A stretch of DNA of 54,584 bases from Candidatus Falkowiibacteriota bacterium (GCA_018651725.1 JABIDK010000016.1:1-54584); one strand, 5' to 3'. Positions 9,427 through 20,478 are shown, counted from the first letter of the stretch. Translations and numbers: made by a program. Notes: generated by a model from the sequence alone, not told the origin.

Positions 9427-10053
9427 TTAAATATCGATAACTTCTTTTAATAATTCAGGGAACTTGTCTGTTTTCATATGACTTTCAATGTAATGACCAT
9501 ATCCACTGATGCTAATTACTTTTGGGTCTAATTTTTCTGCAAATATTTTTGCTGATCTTTTTCCAGTTTCACCTTCATTATCGGCTATAAACATAATAAT
9601 ATTTTTAACTCTATCTTTTACGCTTTTGTCTATTTTAAAGTCATAAAAATCTCTTCCTTTATTGTCATATTTTGGATTATACCAGGGGGCGACCATTATA
9701 AACGCTTTAACCTTTCGCCTTGTCTCTCCGAGCCATCTCAATAAAAAAGTAGTCCCGCAACTGGTTCCAATTAAAATTGAACTCTCATTTATATCTAATT
9801 TTTCAAATTCCTTTTTATGGTCCTTATAAGAAGGGTTCCAGGGATGTGGCATTAACGGAAAATCAACCCTAAACTCCACCTTCTCTAATTCATTTTTAAT
9901 CCAAGGAAGCCAGTGTTTGTCATAAGTTCTTGTTTTTGGATTCATAGCTTTTTCTTCGTTGTCAGGACATCCATGAATTATTATACAATTTTTAATTTTA
10001 TTTTTAATCTCTAAAATTTTTTTACTCATAAATATTTTTGTTAAATTTAACAC
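9427..10053 (-). CDS. Alpha/beta hydrolase, RBBP9/YdeN-like (paralog 3)
   Basis: NCIIIHGCP, LIGTSCGTTFLLRWL, GHY; true start probably the internal MSKKILEI. Confidence 0.8.
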   Translation of the reverse strand: MLNLTKIFMSKKILEIKNKIKNCIIIHGCPDNEEKAMNPKTRTYDKHWLPWIKNELEKVEFRVDFPLMPHPWNPSYKDHKKEFEKLDINESSILIGTSCGTTFLLRWLGETRRKVKAFIMVAPWYNPKYDNKGRDFYDFKIDKSVKDRVKNIIMFIADNEGETGKRSAKIFAEKLDPKVISISGYGHYIESHMKTDKFPELLKEVIDI

Positions 10054-10367
10054 CTATTATTAATTTTTTCGATTTTATTTTTTAATGCCTCTCTGATATC
10101 AACATCCATTGCCTTGGCTAATAGTAAGGTCGTTATAATCACATCAGCGAGTTCGTTTGGTAAATTATTTTTATCCATTTTATTTAATTTATCTTCTCGC
10201 TGATCACCATTAAATGCTAAAACCTCATTACACAATTCCCCGAGCTCTTCTGTTAACTTTACGGTTCTTGCCAAAATTATTTCTTGCTCTGTAGAATTCT
10301 GCCCGTAATTTTGAATAAGTCTTTTACTCTCTAGATCAATAAATTGTAATAATTCTTGAAAATTCAT
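10047..10367 (-). CDS. MazG-like nucleotide pyrophosphohydrolase
   Basis: KLTEELGELCNEVLAF, NELADVIITTLLLAKAMDVD; start moved to ATG at 10367 (MNFQELL). Confidence 0.8.
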   Translation of the reverse strand: MNFQELLQFIDLESKRLIQNYGQNSTEQEIILARTVKLTEELGELCNEVLAFNGDQREDKLNKMDKNNLPNELADVIITTLLLAKAMDVDIREALKNKIEKINNRC

Positions 10368-10375
10368 AGTTAATT

Positions 10376-11005
10376 TTATTTTTGATAAATGCATAATTCC
10401 GGTCCTTGCAATTTTTCTAACCAAGCTTTTTTGAATAATTCTATTTTTTCTTTTCTTTTTGGCATTGATTTTTTTGTTCGCGGATCATGAAAAATAATAT
10501 ATTTATTGGTTATGTCTAGGACAACAATTCTATGTAGAGAAAAATCATTTTCTTTTTTATCTAATGTCACAGAATCAAGAACAACTTCACAAACAGCCCC
10601 ATCATTAAACGCGCTAACTAAATCTTCCCAATTCGGTCTTTGTTTTTTAAAAGTAAAATTAGGATGAGTCAAAACTTTTTTAATATCATCTGAGTATGAA
10701 TCAATATTATAAGTGTGCTCTACGATGAAGTTATATTCTTTTTTTGATATTGAATTTTTTAAACCCTCGATTCCATTTTCTGACCAACTAAGCAAATCTA
10801 TCAAATCATACTCAGTAATTTTAATACCCTTATCCATAATCCACAACCAAAATTTAAACCCCCAAACAGCGTAGCCTTGTTTCCAGTCAGAAATTTCAGC
10901 GATTTGCTCAAAAGTACTTTCCGAAAAAAAATATCTAGCCGTCATCGTATAACAAGACAAAGCACAACTTTCCCCTCTATTTTTTTCATACGGAATATCT
11001 AGCAT
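10376..11005 (-). CDS. C39-like (papain-fold) peptidase domain protein
   Basis: ESCALSCYTMTARYF (Cys), HRIVVLDITNKYIIFHDPRTK (His/Asp). Confidence 0.65.
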   Translation of the reverse strand: MLDIPYEKNRGESCALSCYTMTARYFFSESTFEQIAEISDWKQGYAVWGFKFWLWIMDKGIKITEYDLIDLLSWSENGIEGLKNSISKKEYNFIVEHTYNIDSYSDDIKKVLTHPNFTFKKQRPNWEDLVSAFNDGAVCEVVLDSVTLDKKENDFSLHRIVVLDITNKYIIFHDPRTKKSMPKRKEKIELFKKAWLEKLQGPELCIYQK

Positions 11006-11057
11006 AAATTTATCAAATTCAAAATTAATTTTATAATTTGTTCTTTATCTAATATTT

Positions 11058-12857
11058 TTATACAAATTTAGCTGTTTGTTTTTGCCAGAATTTTTGGTAA
11101 AGGCCTTTTTGTTTTATTAATTTTTGGTGAGTGCCGTCTTCTTGGATAGCGCCTTCTTCAATTACTAAAATTCTGTCTAATTTTTGAACGGTGCTTAGCC
11201 TGTGTGCCACTACGATAACTGTTTTTCCCTTCATTAATTTAAATAATGCGTCTTGAATAAATTCCTCAGAAACAGAATCAAGTGATGAGGTTGCTTCATC
11301 TAAAACTAAAATCGGTGCATTTTTTAGAAATGCTCTGGCTAAAGCTACTCTTTGTTTTTGCCCACCTGATAACTTTACCCCTCTTTCTCCTACCAATGTT
11401 TCATAACCGCTTTCCAGTGTTTTAACAAATTCATGAACATGGGCCTTTTTGGAAGCTGCTAAAATTTCTTCTTTGCTGGCGTTTGATTTGGCATAGGCAA
11501 TATTTTCGTAAATTGAACGATGGAAAAGGACTGGTTCTTGCGGAACATAAGAAACATTATTTCTCAAAGAGCCTTGCGTGACTTGCGAAATGTCTTGATT
11601 ATCAATTAAGATTTGTCCTGAATTTAAATTTGCAAACCTGAGTAATAATTTAGTTATTGTTGTTTTTCCAGCTCCGCTGGTTCCGACTAATCCTAAGCTC
11701 TGTCCGGCTGGAATTCTTAAATTAAATTCTGAAAACACCTCTTCTTTTTGGTTTGGATAAGAAAAAGTAACTTTTTGAAATAGAATTTCGCCTTTTTCAA
11801 CTTTTATTTCACCGGCATTTTCAACGTCTTGCACGTCGACTTTTCTGTCTAAAATCTGTACCATTTCCTTAGCATCAGAAATTGATTGAATTAAATTTTT
11901 AAACGTTCTACTAAGCGCCCAAAGTGATGAAAAAAATAAACCAAAATAAGCTTGAATCAAAACAACGTCACCTACCGTTAAGACACCCTCAGACCAAAGT
12001 TTTAAAGCATATCCAACAGCAGAAAACTCTAAAACCAAGAAAAAAACAGCTGTCACAACCCTATGATAATTCTGGAAACTCCATGATTTATAAACCGCGT
12101 CGCCTGTTTCATTAATAAATTCTTGATAATAACTTCTTTCTTTTTTCAAAGAAGCAAAAATTTTTATATTTAAAACATTAGTAATAGCGTCAGCCAAAAC
12201 ACCATTCCTTTTTGTATTTTTTGTTACCTTGTCGTAATCTAAAATTAATATTTTCTTTGTAAAAAAAATAGCCACCAAAACATATAAAATCGACCAAGTT
12301 AAAAATATAAATCCTATCTGAACATTTGTAAAAAATAAAATTATTATAGCCGTTATGGCCTGACCCACTGAAAAGAAAATACCAAAAATAAAAATATCCA
12401 TAATATGTTCATAAGCCAAAACGAATTTATTTAACTTATTAACTAACGAACCGGTAAAATTATTTTCAAAAAAGGAATTAGAATGTTCTATGGTTTTTAC
12501 AAAAACATAATCATTTAAATCAATCATCCCCTTTAACTGATATTTAGTCATTAAAAAATCTGCTATTCTAAAAAGAATGTTGGCTATAATTACTATTCCG
12601 ATAATAATTAAAAATACAGACCAAATTTTCTCAAGTTCAGCGCCCTCATTCATTAGATTTACAATATCTCTATAATAAAGAGGATTAATTACAAACATAA
12701 GCAAACTTCCAACAATAAAACCAAGTGCCATAAATAAATACTGCCACTTGTACTGTTTTCCGTACTTCCAATAGTGATAAAAGACTCGAGAGAGTTTTAC
12801 ATCTTTTGGTTTATTTTCTTTCTGTTTTGTTTTATTTAACATATTTTTTATTTCCAA
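11058..12857 (-). CDS. ABC exporter (fused TMD-NBD), multidrug/lipid/peptide type
   Basis: VGTSGAGKTT Walker A, LSGGQKQRVALARAFL signature, LVLDEATSSLD. Confidence 0.95.
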   Translation of the reverse strand: MEIKNMLNKTKQKENKPKDVKLSRVFYHYWKYGKQYKWQYLFMALGFIVGSLLMFVINPLYYRDIVNLMNEGAELEKIWSVFLIIIGIVIIANILFRIADFLMTKYQLKGMIDLNDYVFVKTIEHSNSFFENNFTGSLVNKLNKFVLAYEHIMDIFIFGIFFSVGQAITAIIILFFTNVQIGFIFLTWSILYVLVAIFFTKKILILDYDKVTKNTKRNGVLADAITNVLNIKIFASLKKERSYYQEFINETGDAVYKSWSFQNYHRVVTAVFFLVLEFSAVGYALKLWSEGVLTVGDVVLIQAYFGLFFSSLWALSRTFKNLIQSISDAKEMVQILDRKVDVQDVENAGEIKVEKGEILFQKVTFSYPNQKEEVFSEFNLRIPAGQSLGLVGTSGAGKTTITKLLLRFANLNSGQILIDNQDISQVTQGSLRNNVSYVPQEPVLFHRSIYENIAYAKSNASKEEILAASKKAHVHEFVKTLESGYETLVGERGVKLSGGQKQRVALARAFLKNAPILVLDEATSSLDSVSEEFIQDALFKLMKGKTVIVVAHRLSTVQKLDRILVIEEGAIQEDGTHQKLIKQKGLYQKFWQKQTAKFV

Positions 12858-13321
12858 AGCCCTTTTTTATTATCTTTTGCTTTTGATTCTGCTTTTTCCA
12901 GGAAGACAGCAGAAAAATTGTCTGGCGGTATAGTCATCACTCTGGCCAACCCTTCGTCAAGTAATGTTTTATTTACCCAAATATTATCTATAAAAACATG
13001 ACGAAGAAGACGACCGTATCTGTCTGTTTCCATAACCTCTTTTTCAAGTTTAACGGTCTTTCCTTCCACTAAAAATTTTAACAGCTGTTTAGATTCTTCA
13101 TATAAAAATTCATCTTTTTCAGGAGCATCGACTCCGATTAATCTTACTTTTCTGTTATCACTTAAAATAAAAGTATCTCCATCAATAACAAATTCAACTT
13201 TTCCTATCTCTAAAATTTCTTCATCAAAATCACTCTTACTTAAATCTATGATTTGAAGAAGAAAACCAGCCAAAAAACTCAAAACAATTCCAATAACAAT
13301 TGTAATTTTAGATATTTTCAT
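12848..13321 (-). CDS. Thermonuclease (SNase) family nuclease with N-terminal signal/TM
   Basis: FVIDGDTFILSDNRKVRLIGVDAPE, ETDRYGRLLRHV, LLDEGLARV. Confidence 0.9.
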   Translation of the reverse strand: MKISKITIVIGIVLSFLAGFLLQIIDLSKSDFDEEILEIGKVEFVIDGDTFILSDNRKVRLIGVDAPEKDEFLYEESKQLLKFLVEGKTVKLEKEVMETDRYGRLLRHVFIDNIWVNKTLLDEGLARVMTIPPDNFSAVFLEKAESKAKDNKKGLWK

Positions 13322-13322
13322 T

Positions 13323-14726
13323 TTAATTTTTTGCTCTTACTGAAAAATCATTATCCTGTAAATCTTCAACAATGTATCCTTTTTTTTGAATTTCATCTCT
13401 TAATTTATCGGACAATTCCCAGTCTTTTCCTTGTTTGGCTTTTTTTCTTTTTTCAGCTAAGTCAATAATTTCTTTTGGTAGCTCTTTGATTTTTTGCTTT
13501 TGTAAATCCAGCCCCAGCACTTTATCAAAATCTAAAATAGTTGCTAATTTATCGCCTTTGCTAAGTTCTGATTTTAGTACTTCTTGAACTATCGCTAAAG
13601 CTTGGGGTATGTTTAAATCGTCGTTAATTACATTGATAAATTTTTCTTTAAATTTTTTATCAACAGCATATTTTTTTACATTATCCACTTTAAACATTAA
13701 AGTTCTAACTTTATTTGCCAAATTATTAAGCCCATGTTCTGAATTTTTTATAGTATCTTCAGAATACTCCATTGGTTTGCGGTAATGAGTTTGTAACATA
13801 GCAAATCTATAGACAAGAGGGTTGATATTTTTTTTGATTAAAGCATTTTCAATGGTTAAAAAATTATCATCACTTTTCGCCATTTTTTTACCGCCTTGAA
13901 TATTTAAAAAAGCTCCGTGCATCCAGTAGTTAAAAAACTTTTCACCGGTCGCAGCTTCTGACTGAGCAATTTCATTTGTATGGTGAACATTAATATGATC
14001 GATCCCGCCACAGTGAATATCAAGTTGATCGCCAAGGTGACGCATACTAATAGCCGAACACTCAATGTGCCAGCCAGGGAAACCAACTCCCCAAGGACTT
14101 TTCCACTCCATTTGTCTCTTGGAGTCTTTTGGTGAAAATTTCCACAATGCAAAGTCAGTTGGATTTTTCTTTTCATCGTTTTTTTCTACTCTTGCCCCCT
14201 CTTTTAGCTCATCTAATTTTAAATGACTTAATTTGTTGTAATCAGGGAACTTAGAGGTGTCAAAATAAACTCCATCAGAAGTTTTATAAGTATAACTTTT
14301 TTCTTCTAAAATTTTAATCAATTCAATTTGTTTTTCAATGTTTTTATCCGATGCAGCGTTAGACCAAATATCCGGCCCTATGATATTTAATTTTTTAATA
14401 TCTTCTTTAAAAGCCTTTGTATAAAATTCCGCAACTTCCCAGGCGGTTTTTCCTTCACGTTTAGCGCCTTTTTCCAATTTGTCCTCACCCATATCTCTGT
14501 CGCCGGTTAAATGCCCAACATCGGTGATGTTCATTACATGCCTTACTTTATAGTTATTATAAACCAATACTCTTTTTAAAATATCTTCAAAAACATATGT
14601 CCGAAGATTCCCAATATGGGCATAATCATAAACAGTCGGACCACAAGTATAAAGTCCGACCTCGTTCTTTTTAATTGATTTAAATTTTTCTTTTTTTCGC
14701 GTTAAAGTGTTGTAAAGTTTTAACAT
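13323..14726 (-). CDS. cysS: Cysteinyl-tRNA synthetase
   Basis: [37 protein letters not shown]. Confidence 0.97.
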   Translation of the reverse strand: MLKLYNTLTRKKEKFKSIKKNEVGLYTCGPTVYDYAHIGNLRTYVFEDILKRVLVYNNYKVRHVMNITDVGHLTGDRDMGEDKLEKGAKREGKTAWEVAEFYTKAFKEDIKKLNIIGPDIWSNAASDKNIEKQIELIKILEEKSYTYKTSDGVYFDTSKFPDYNKLSHLKLDELKEGARVEKNDEKKNPTDFALWKFSPKDSKRQMEWKSPWGVGFPGWHIECSAISMRHLGDQLDIHCGGIDHINVHHTNEIAQSEAATGEKFFNYWMHGAFLNIQGGKKMAKSDDNFLTIENALIKKNINPLVYRFAMLQTHYRKPMEYSEDTIKNSEHGLNNLANKVRTLMFKVDNVKKYAVDKKFKEKFINVINDDLNIPQALAIVQEVLKSELSKGDKLATILDFDKVLGLDLQKQKIKELPKEIIDLAEKRKKAKQGKDWELSDKLRDEIQKKGYIVEDLQDNDFSVRAKN

Positions 14727-14800
14727 AAGTTTAGAATTTAGAATATAGAATATTGAATATAAATATAATACCTTACAACCACCTAAAAATCAAGGAAAAC

Positions 14801-14831
14801 AAAAACCCGCGAATTATTCGCGGGTTTTAAA
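14801..14831 (-). terminator. Rho-independent terminator
   Basis: AAAACCCGCGAATAATTCGCGGGTTTTT on the minus strand. Confidence 0.85.
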
Positions 14832-14851
14832 AATAATAATCGTTAAATTAA

Positions 14852-16003
14852 TTATTGTTCACAACTTGTGCATCTTTTACACTTTAAAATTCCGAAGCAG
14901 TTTAGTTGGCGGCGTAATAATTTTAAGAACAAAATTGCTGTAACAGCCATTACTAGAACAATAAACCAAAACATTGCCGGGGTTGGAGAGAAAAGAAAGT
15001 AAACAAAACTTCCTAAAACACTGTAAGCCACAAACGGACAAACAAGCCCCCACTGCGAAACATGAAACTCTTCTTTAAATTCTTTTTTAAAGTAATCTTT
15101 AAGCAGATACAGTCCAAAAAGCATATACCAAGTTTCAAAGGCAAAAGCCGTTACCATCACAACCATAAAATAAGATTGCAAATGAGCTCCTTGATGATGC
15201 TCTAGATAATGACCGAACCTAAATAAACTTATAGCGTACAAAGTAATATTAGGAACTACTATCAAAAAGCTTGGCAAAAACTGTTTAGCCGGCAAACCTT
15301 CAGAGGAAAAATGTTTTTGAAAAATAGAAACAACTTTTACTAACAGAAGAAACATTCCCATAGTTCCGGAGATTAAGGACATGAACATCGCTGTTCCGGC
15401 GATATCCGGGCTTTTAGCCAGAGCCGCTATCCCTGTTCCGGTAACAGTCACCATCGCCAAAGCAAAGGGGTGAAGTAGCCAGCCAAAATGAATTTGGCTA
15501 ACATCAAATCCTTTAGTAAAAGAGATTTTTAACAACCTTAACTCCATTTTTAAAACAAAAAACCAAACCAATCCCCAGCCAATAAGACCTGGGACCATCA
15601 TAGACTGTAAATTATCAGCCATAGCAGGCACAAAATAACGAACAACCGCTAAAAAAACATTAATCGTCATTGTTATAGAAATGAACGGCGCCATAATTCC
15701 GGCGTTAAGTAAGGGGTTATTGATAAACTCCTTATACATTTCAGTTTTTAGCCATTTAACAAGCATCACTAAAAACCAAATACTCAGAACTATATGAATC
15801 AACGAGAAAACAACCATATTTACATCAAGAATTCTGTAAAGAATTTCTTTCCATAAAGGCAAATTTTCCGTGTAAACTTGTGAAATTTTTATTAAACCTT
15901 TTCCATGAGGAACAGTGTAATTAATAAATGCCCAAAATCCAATAGCAGCTCCTCCGGCTCCTAAAGATGCTAAGAATAGCAAAGGCGAAAATTTTTTATT
16001 CAT
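14852..16003 (-). CDS. TehA/SLAC1-type (TDT family) multi-TM transporter with Cys-rich C-terminus
   Basis: About 10 TM segments; C-terminus CFGILKCKRCTSCEQ. Confidence 0.6.
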   Translation of the reverse strand: MNKKFSPLLFLASLGAGGAAIGFWAFINYTVPHGKGLIKISQVYTENLPLWKEILYRILDVNMVVFSLIHIVLSIWFLVMLVKWLKTEMYKEFINNPLLNAGIMAPFISITMTINVFLAVVRYFVPAMADNLQSMMVPGLIGWGLVWFFVLKMELRLLKISFTKGFDVSQIHFGWLLHPFALAMVTVTGTGIAALAKSPDIAGTAMFMSLISGTMGMFLLLVKVVSIFQKHFSSEGLPAKQFLPSFLIVVPNITLYAISLFRFGHYLEHHQGAHLQSYFMVVMVTAFAFETWYMLFGLYLLKDYFKKEFKEEFHVSQWGLVCPFVAYSVLGSFVYFLFSPTPAMFWFIVLVMAVTAILFLKLLRRQLNCFGILKCKRCTSCEQ

Positions 16004-16006
16004 ATT

Positions 16007-16330
16007 TTAGATATGTTTTTCCAGTAAAGCTTTAAGATTATCAGCTGACTGAGCACCAACTGTTTCATCTACAACTTCTCCGTTTCTAAAAATTTTAACT
16101 GTCGGAATACTCATTACGCCGTACTTACCGGCAATTTCTTGAGCTTGATCTACGTTTAATTTCCCTACTGATGCTTTGTCTCCCATTGTTTCAGACAGTT
16201 CATCGATAACCGGTGCCATAACTTGACACGGTCCGCACCAGTCAGCGAAAAAATCAACTAAAACCGGTTTTTCTTTTGACGCTTCGATAACATCTTCTTG
16301 AAAGTTATCGTTTGTAAAAATATTAGCCAT
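16007..16330 (-). CDS. trxA: Thioredoxin
   Basis: VDFFADWCGPCQVMAPVIDEL, GVMSIPTVKIF. Confidence 0.97.
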   Translation of the reverse strand: MANIFTNDNFQEDVIEASKEKPVLVDFFADWCGPCQVMAPVIDELSETMGDKASVGKLNVDQAQEIAGKYGVMSIPTVKIFRNGEVVDETVGAQSADNLKALLEKHI

Positions 16331-16419
16331 ATTTTTATATTAATCTAACCTCTATCAATTGCTGAATCGCTCTGCAATTTAATAATTGATATTTTAGATT
16401 TAATTTAATTATTTATTAA

Positions 16420-16923
16420 TTATCTTTTAACTAAAAATAAACTTAACATTGGAATAATTAACCACAAGAAAAAACTAATTGGAAAAATAAAGATAAATTT
16501 TATAAATAAACTTAATTCATTACTTATGTAAGGCGGTAAAAAATAATGCAGACTTATACTAATAAAAAGGCCTAAAGTTAAGATATTTAAAAAAATTATC
16601 TTTCTTTTTTCATATAATCTTTTGTAGCTTTTGAAAAATCCTGTTTTTAAAAATAACTTTAAAAAAACAGCTATTATTATTATAAATAAAACTTCAAGAA
16701 AAAATTCATTTGCAGAAATTAATTTTATCTTTAAAGACGATGCGTTCAAGATGGCAAACTCTTCTACAAAAATAAAAGCTAAATAAATGCTTAAAATTAA
16801 AGCCATCACCTTTTCTTTTTTTAAAAGAAAAACAAACAATACCGCAGACAAAACAAAAACTAAAACAACAGCCACATCCCATCCTCCGATGTAATTAAAT
16901 AAATTTTTAAATAATTCCAACAT
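16420..16923 (-). CDS. Hypothetical multi-TM membrane protein
   Basis: Five or so hydrophobic segments. Confidence 0.6.
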   Translation of the reverse strand: MLELFKNLFNYIGGWDVAVVLVFVLSAVLFVFLLKKEKVMALILSIYLAFIFVEEFAILNASSLKIKLISANEFFLEVLFIIIIAVFLKLFLKTGFFKSYKRLYEKRKIIFLNILTLGLFISISLHYFLPPYISNELSLFIKFIFIFPISFFLWLIIPMLSLFLVKR

Positions 16924-16941
16924 AAAAGCTAATGAAGCTAT

Positions 16942-18033
16942 CTAAAGTCCTTCGTCTCTCAACTCTTTTACTAGTTTCTTCTGCTGTCTGGTTAATTTAT
17001 CCGGAATTTTCACGTCTATCTCTACAATTAAATCACCTATTCCGAATCCACGCAAGTGCGGGATACCTTTGCCACGCAATTTAAACTGCTTCCCGGACAC
17101 TGTGCCATCCGGGACTTTTAACTTAACAGTTCCGATCGGCGTATCTATTTCTATCTTATCACCCAAAATAGCCTGACTTAAATTTATATATTTTTTAGTT
17201 TTTATATCATAATTAATTCTCTGAAATTTTCTGTTTTGAGTTATGTGAACATTTATATAAAGATCTCCGGAAGAAGCGCTTTTAATAGCCTCGCCTTTCC
17301 CAACCACCCTAATCGTGCCGTTATCGTGTATTCCGGCTGGGATTTTAATTTTGATTTTTTCGCTTTCTTTTATAATCCCATTACCATGACACTTAGAACA
17401 TTTTTTCTCCGGAATTTGTCCCTCGCCCTTACAATTTGAGCAAACTGTAGCTGTTTTAAAGGCTCCTAAAATTGTTTGTTTGATTTGCTCTGTTTGCCCT
17501 TTTCCATGACAAGTAGCGCAAGTTTTCATTTTTGTACCTGGCTCAGCTCCGGATCCGGAACACTTTGAACAAGTTGTATTCTTGGCAAGCTCAATAGTTT
17601 TCTCTGTGCCGGTTATCATTTCTTCAAAGCTGATAGTTACGTCCACTTCTATATCTCTGCCTTTTCGTTGTCTTCCCGCTCCTCTTTGTCCGTTAAAAAA
17701 ATCAGAAAAAACATCTCCTAAGTCAAACTCAACTCCACCTTTGTCACCTGAAAAACCGCTGGCAAAACCGGAAAAATCACGAAAACCTTCAAAGCCATGA
17801 AATCCGCCCCCGGCCTGAGCATTCTCAAAAGTCTGCCCAAACTGATCGTACTGAGAACGCTTTTCTTTGTCCGACAAAACCTGGTAAGCTTCATTCGCCT
17901 CTTTAAATTTTGCCTCATCACCACCCTTTTTATCCGGATGATATTTATGAGCCAATGCACGAAAAGCCTTTTTGATCTCATCTTCTGAAGCGCCTTTTTG
18001 AACGCCTAATATTTTATAGTAGTCTTTACTCAT
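16942..18033 (-). CDS. dnaJ: Molecular chaperone DnaJ
   Basis: J domain with HPD (YHPDKKGG), four CxxCxGxG zinc repeats. Confidence 0.97.
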   Translation of the reverse strand: MSKDYYKILGVQKGASEDEIKKAFRALAHKYHPDKKGGDEAKFKEANEAYQVLSDKEKRSQYDQFGQTFENAQAGGGFHGFEGFRDFSGFASGFSGDKGGVEFDLGDVFSDFFNGQRGAGRQRKGRDIEVDVTISFEEMITGTEKTIELAKNTTCSKCSGSGAEPGTKMKTCATCHGKGQTEQIKQTILGAFKTATVCSNCKGEGQIPEKKCSKCHGNGIIKESEKIKIKIPAGIHDNGTIRVVGKGEAIKSASSGDLYINVHITQNRKFQRINYDIKTKKYINLSQAILGDKIEIDTPIGTVKLKVPDGTVSGKQFKLRGKGIPHLRGFGIGDLIVEIDVKIPDKLTRQQKKLVKELRDEGL

Positions 18034-18035
18034 GT

Positions 18036-18350
18036 TTATTGCTTATCAGCAAACCCGATTTCTTTGCTTTCAACCGGGGCTGATTCTTTTACTTCGCCGA
18101 ACTTTTCTTCGTATTTTTTTAAATTTGCCTGCATGGCAGATATAATCCTTTTAAAGTGTCCGGGGGTTGTAATAATTTTACTAACTACCCTTCCACTTGG
18201 CGCCATAATATTACCGAAGACTAGTTGAAACTCTTCCTTATTATGATTAGTCTGCATAAAATTAGCATACTCTGCTCCCGGAATATTATCGGCAATTTTA
18301 ACTTCTTGTTTTGCTTGCCCGCCTTGAGCGGGTTGTTGTTGATTTTGCAT
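18036..18350 (-). CDS. DUF3467 family protein
   Basis: [59 protein letters not shown]. Confidence 0.75.
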   Translation of the reverse strand: MQNQQQPAQGGQAKQEVKIADNIPGAEYANFMQTNHNKEEFQLVFGNIMAPSGRVVSKIITTPGHFKRIISAMQANLKKYEEKFGEVKESAPVESKEIGFADKQ

Positions 18351-18361
18351 ATAGAATTCTC

Positions 18362-18450
18362 TGTCATTCCGACCGAAGCGGAGCGAAGTGGAGGAATCTC
18401 GTGGTATAACGACGAGATCCTTCGACTCGCTTCACTCGCTCAGGATGACA
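18362..18450. repeat. GC-rich inverted repeat (REP-like)
   Basis: TGTCATTCCGACCGAAGCGGAGCGAAGTGGAGGAATCTCG..CGAGATCCTTCGACTCGCTTCACTCGCTCAGGATGACA. Confidence 0.8.
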
Positions 18451-18454
18451 AATG

Positions 18455-20383
18455 TTATTTATTATCTTCTTCCTTTTTTTTCTCTTCTTCAAACTCTCCT
18501 TCCACAGGTTCGTCTTTTTTCTCACCACTGGTCTGATTTTCTTCTTGTCCTGGAGTAGAGCCTGCGCCCGGAGCAGCCTGCCCCTGATCTTTATACATTT
18601 CTGCGCCTATTTTTTGAAGAGATTCTGTTAGCTCATCCATAGCTTTTTTAATTGCTTCAGTATCATCGCTGTCTTTTACTTTTTTCAGAGCTTCAACTTT
18701 TTCTTCAACTTCTTTTTTGATTTCAGGTTTAACTTTGTCACCCATTTCTTTTAGAGTTTTTTCTGATTGATTTACAACCCCCTCAGCAGTATTTTTAATT
18801 TCAATTCCCTCTTTCTTTTTCTTGTCTTCATCTGCGTGAGCCTCAGCGTCTTTTTTCATTTTTTCTACCTCTTCTTTTGATAGCCCTGATGAAGCAGTAA
18901 TAGTAATTGATTGTTCTTTCCCGCTGGCTTTATCTTTGGCTTTAACATTCAAAATACCGTTAGCATCAATGTCAAAAGATACTTCAACCTGCGGTACTCC
19001 TCTTGGTGATGGTGGAATTCCGTCTAAAATAAATCTACCCAAAGCTTTATTATCGGTTGCCATAGAACGCTCACCCTGAACAACGTGAATTTCCACTGAA
19101 GTTTGATTGTCAGCTGCGGTAGAAAAAACTTGTGACTTTGTAGTTGGGATAGTAGTGTTTTTCGTAATAAGCGGGGTTGCTACTCCGCCTAAAGTTTCAA
19201 TTCCCAAAGTCAAGGGAGTCACATCAAGTAATAATACATCTTTTACATCACCTTGTAAAACTCCAGCCTGCACAGCCGCACCTGTTGCCACTACTTCGTC
19301 TGGGTTAACAGTAATATTTGGTTTTTTATTAAAAAACTTTTCCACAGTTTCTTGGACCAAAGGCATTCTAGTCATTCCACCCACTAAAATAACATTATCG
19401 ATGTCACCTGCCGAAAGTTTTGCATCTTTTAATGCTTCTTTGCACGGCTCTAAAGTTTTCTCCACCAAATCTCCAACGATTTCCTCTAATTTTGCTCTGG
19501 TCATTTTTAAAACCAAATGTTTTGGACCGGACTCATCGGTAGTGATAAACGGCTGATTAATTTCTGTTTCTGTAGTGGTAGAAAGTTCGTGCTTGGCTTT
19601 TTCAGCTGACTCTTTTAATCTTTGTAAAGCTAACTGATCATTCCCAAGATCGATCCCGCTATCTTTTTTAAACTCTTCAATAATCCAGCTTATAATTCTC
19701 TGATCAAAATCATCTCCACCTAAATGAGTGTCACCATGAGTAGACTTAACCTCAACGGTATTTTCACTGATTTCTAAAACCGAAACATCAAAAGTTCCGC
19801 CGCCCAAATCATACACCACAACTTTTTCTCCTTTATTTTTATCAAATCCATAAGCAAGCGCAGCCGCTGTTGGCTCGTTAATGATTCTTTTAATCTCAAG
19901 CCCGGCGATTTTCCCGGCGTCTTTAGTGGCCTGTCTTTGTGAATCATCAAAATAAGCCGGCACAGTAATTACAGCTTCAGTTATGGTCTCGCCTAATTTT
20001 TCTTCGGCATCTGCTTTTAATTTCTGTAAAATCATCGCGGAAATTTCCTGCGGAGTGTGATCTTTATCTCCCATTTTTACCTTTACACCTTCACCTGATT
20101 TTACCATCTTGTAAGGCACAAGCTTAATATCATCCTGTACTTCCTTATCCTCAAAGCGCCTACCGATTAAACGTTTCACTGAAAAAACAGTATTTTCCGG
20201 ATTAGTCACAGCCTGGCGTTTAGCAGTCTGTCCAACCAATCTTTCGCCTGCTTTTGAAATTGCTACAATAGAAGGAGTAGTTCGATTACCTTCTTTATTT
20301 TCCAAGATCCTTGGAGAGCCTCCTTCAACAATAGCCATCGCTGAATTAGTCGTTCCCAGATCAATTCCTAAAATTTTTCCCAT
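18455..20383 (-). CDS. dnaK: Molecular chaperone DnaK
   Basis: [32 protein letters not shown], full-length Hsp70. Confidence 0.98.
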   Translation of the reverse strand: MGKILGIDLGTTNSAMAIVEGGSPRILENKEGNRTTPSIVAISKAGERLVGQTAKRQAVTNPENTVFSVKRLIGRRFEDKEVQDDIKLVPYKMVKSGEGVKVKMGDKDHTPQEISAMILQKLKADAEEKLGETITEAVITVPAYFDDSQRQATKDAGKIAGLEIKRIINEPTAAALAYGFDKNKGEKVVVYDLGGGTFDVSVLEISENTVEVKSTHGDTHLGGDDFDQRIISWIIEEFKKDSGIDLGNDQLALQRLKESAEKAKHELSTTTETEINQPFITTDESGPKHLVLKMTRAKLEEIVGDLVEKTLEPCKEALKDAKLSAGDIDNVILVGGMTRMPLVQETVEKFFNKKPNITVNPDEVVATGAAVQAGVLQGDVKDVLLLDVTPLTLGIETLGGVATPLITKNTTIPTTKSQVFSTAADNQTSVEIHVVQGERSMATDNKALGRFILDGIPPSPRGVPQVEVSFDIDANGILNVKAKDKASGKEQSITITASSGLSKEEVEKMKKDAEAHADEDKKKKEGIEIKNTAEGVVNQSEKTLKEMGDKVKPEIKKEVEEKVEALKKVKDSDDTEAIKKAMDELTESLQKIGAEMYKDQGQAAPGAGSTPGQEENQTSGEKKDEPVEGEFEEEKKKEEDNK

Positions 20384-20449
20384 ATTTTTTAAATACTTTT
20401 ATCCTATAAGCAATCATTTTATTAATTATTTATAAGGATTTTTTATGTA

Positions 20450-20478
20450 TTGACTTATTTTTTAATATTAGTTATAAT
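20450..20478 (+). promoter_or_regulatory. Sigma70-type promoter
   Basis: TTGACT-N17-TATAAT. Confidence 0.75.

Noticed and set aside
19107-19556. 149-aa + strand ORF
   Set aside because: Fully antisense to dnaK, low-complexity Ser/Thr/Val composition; shadow ORF.
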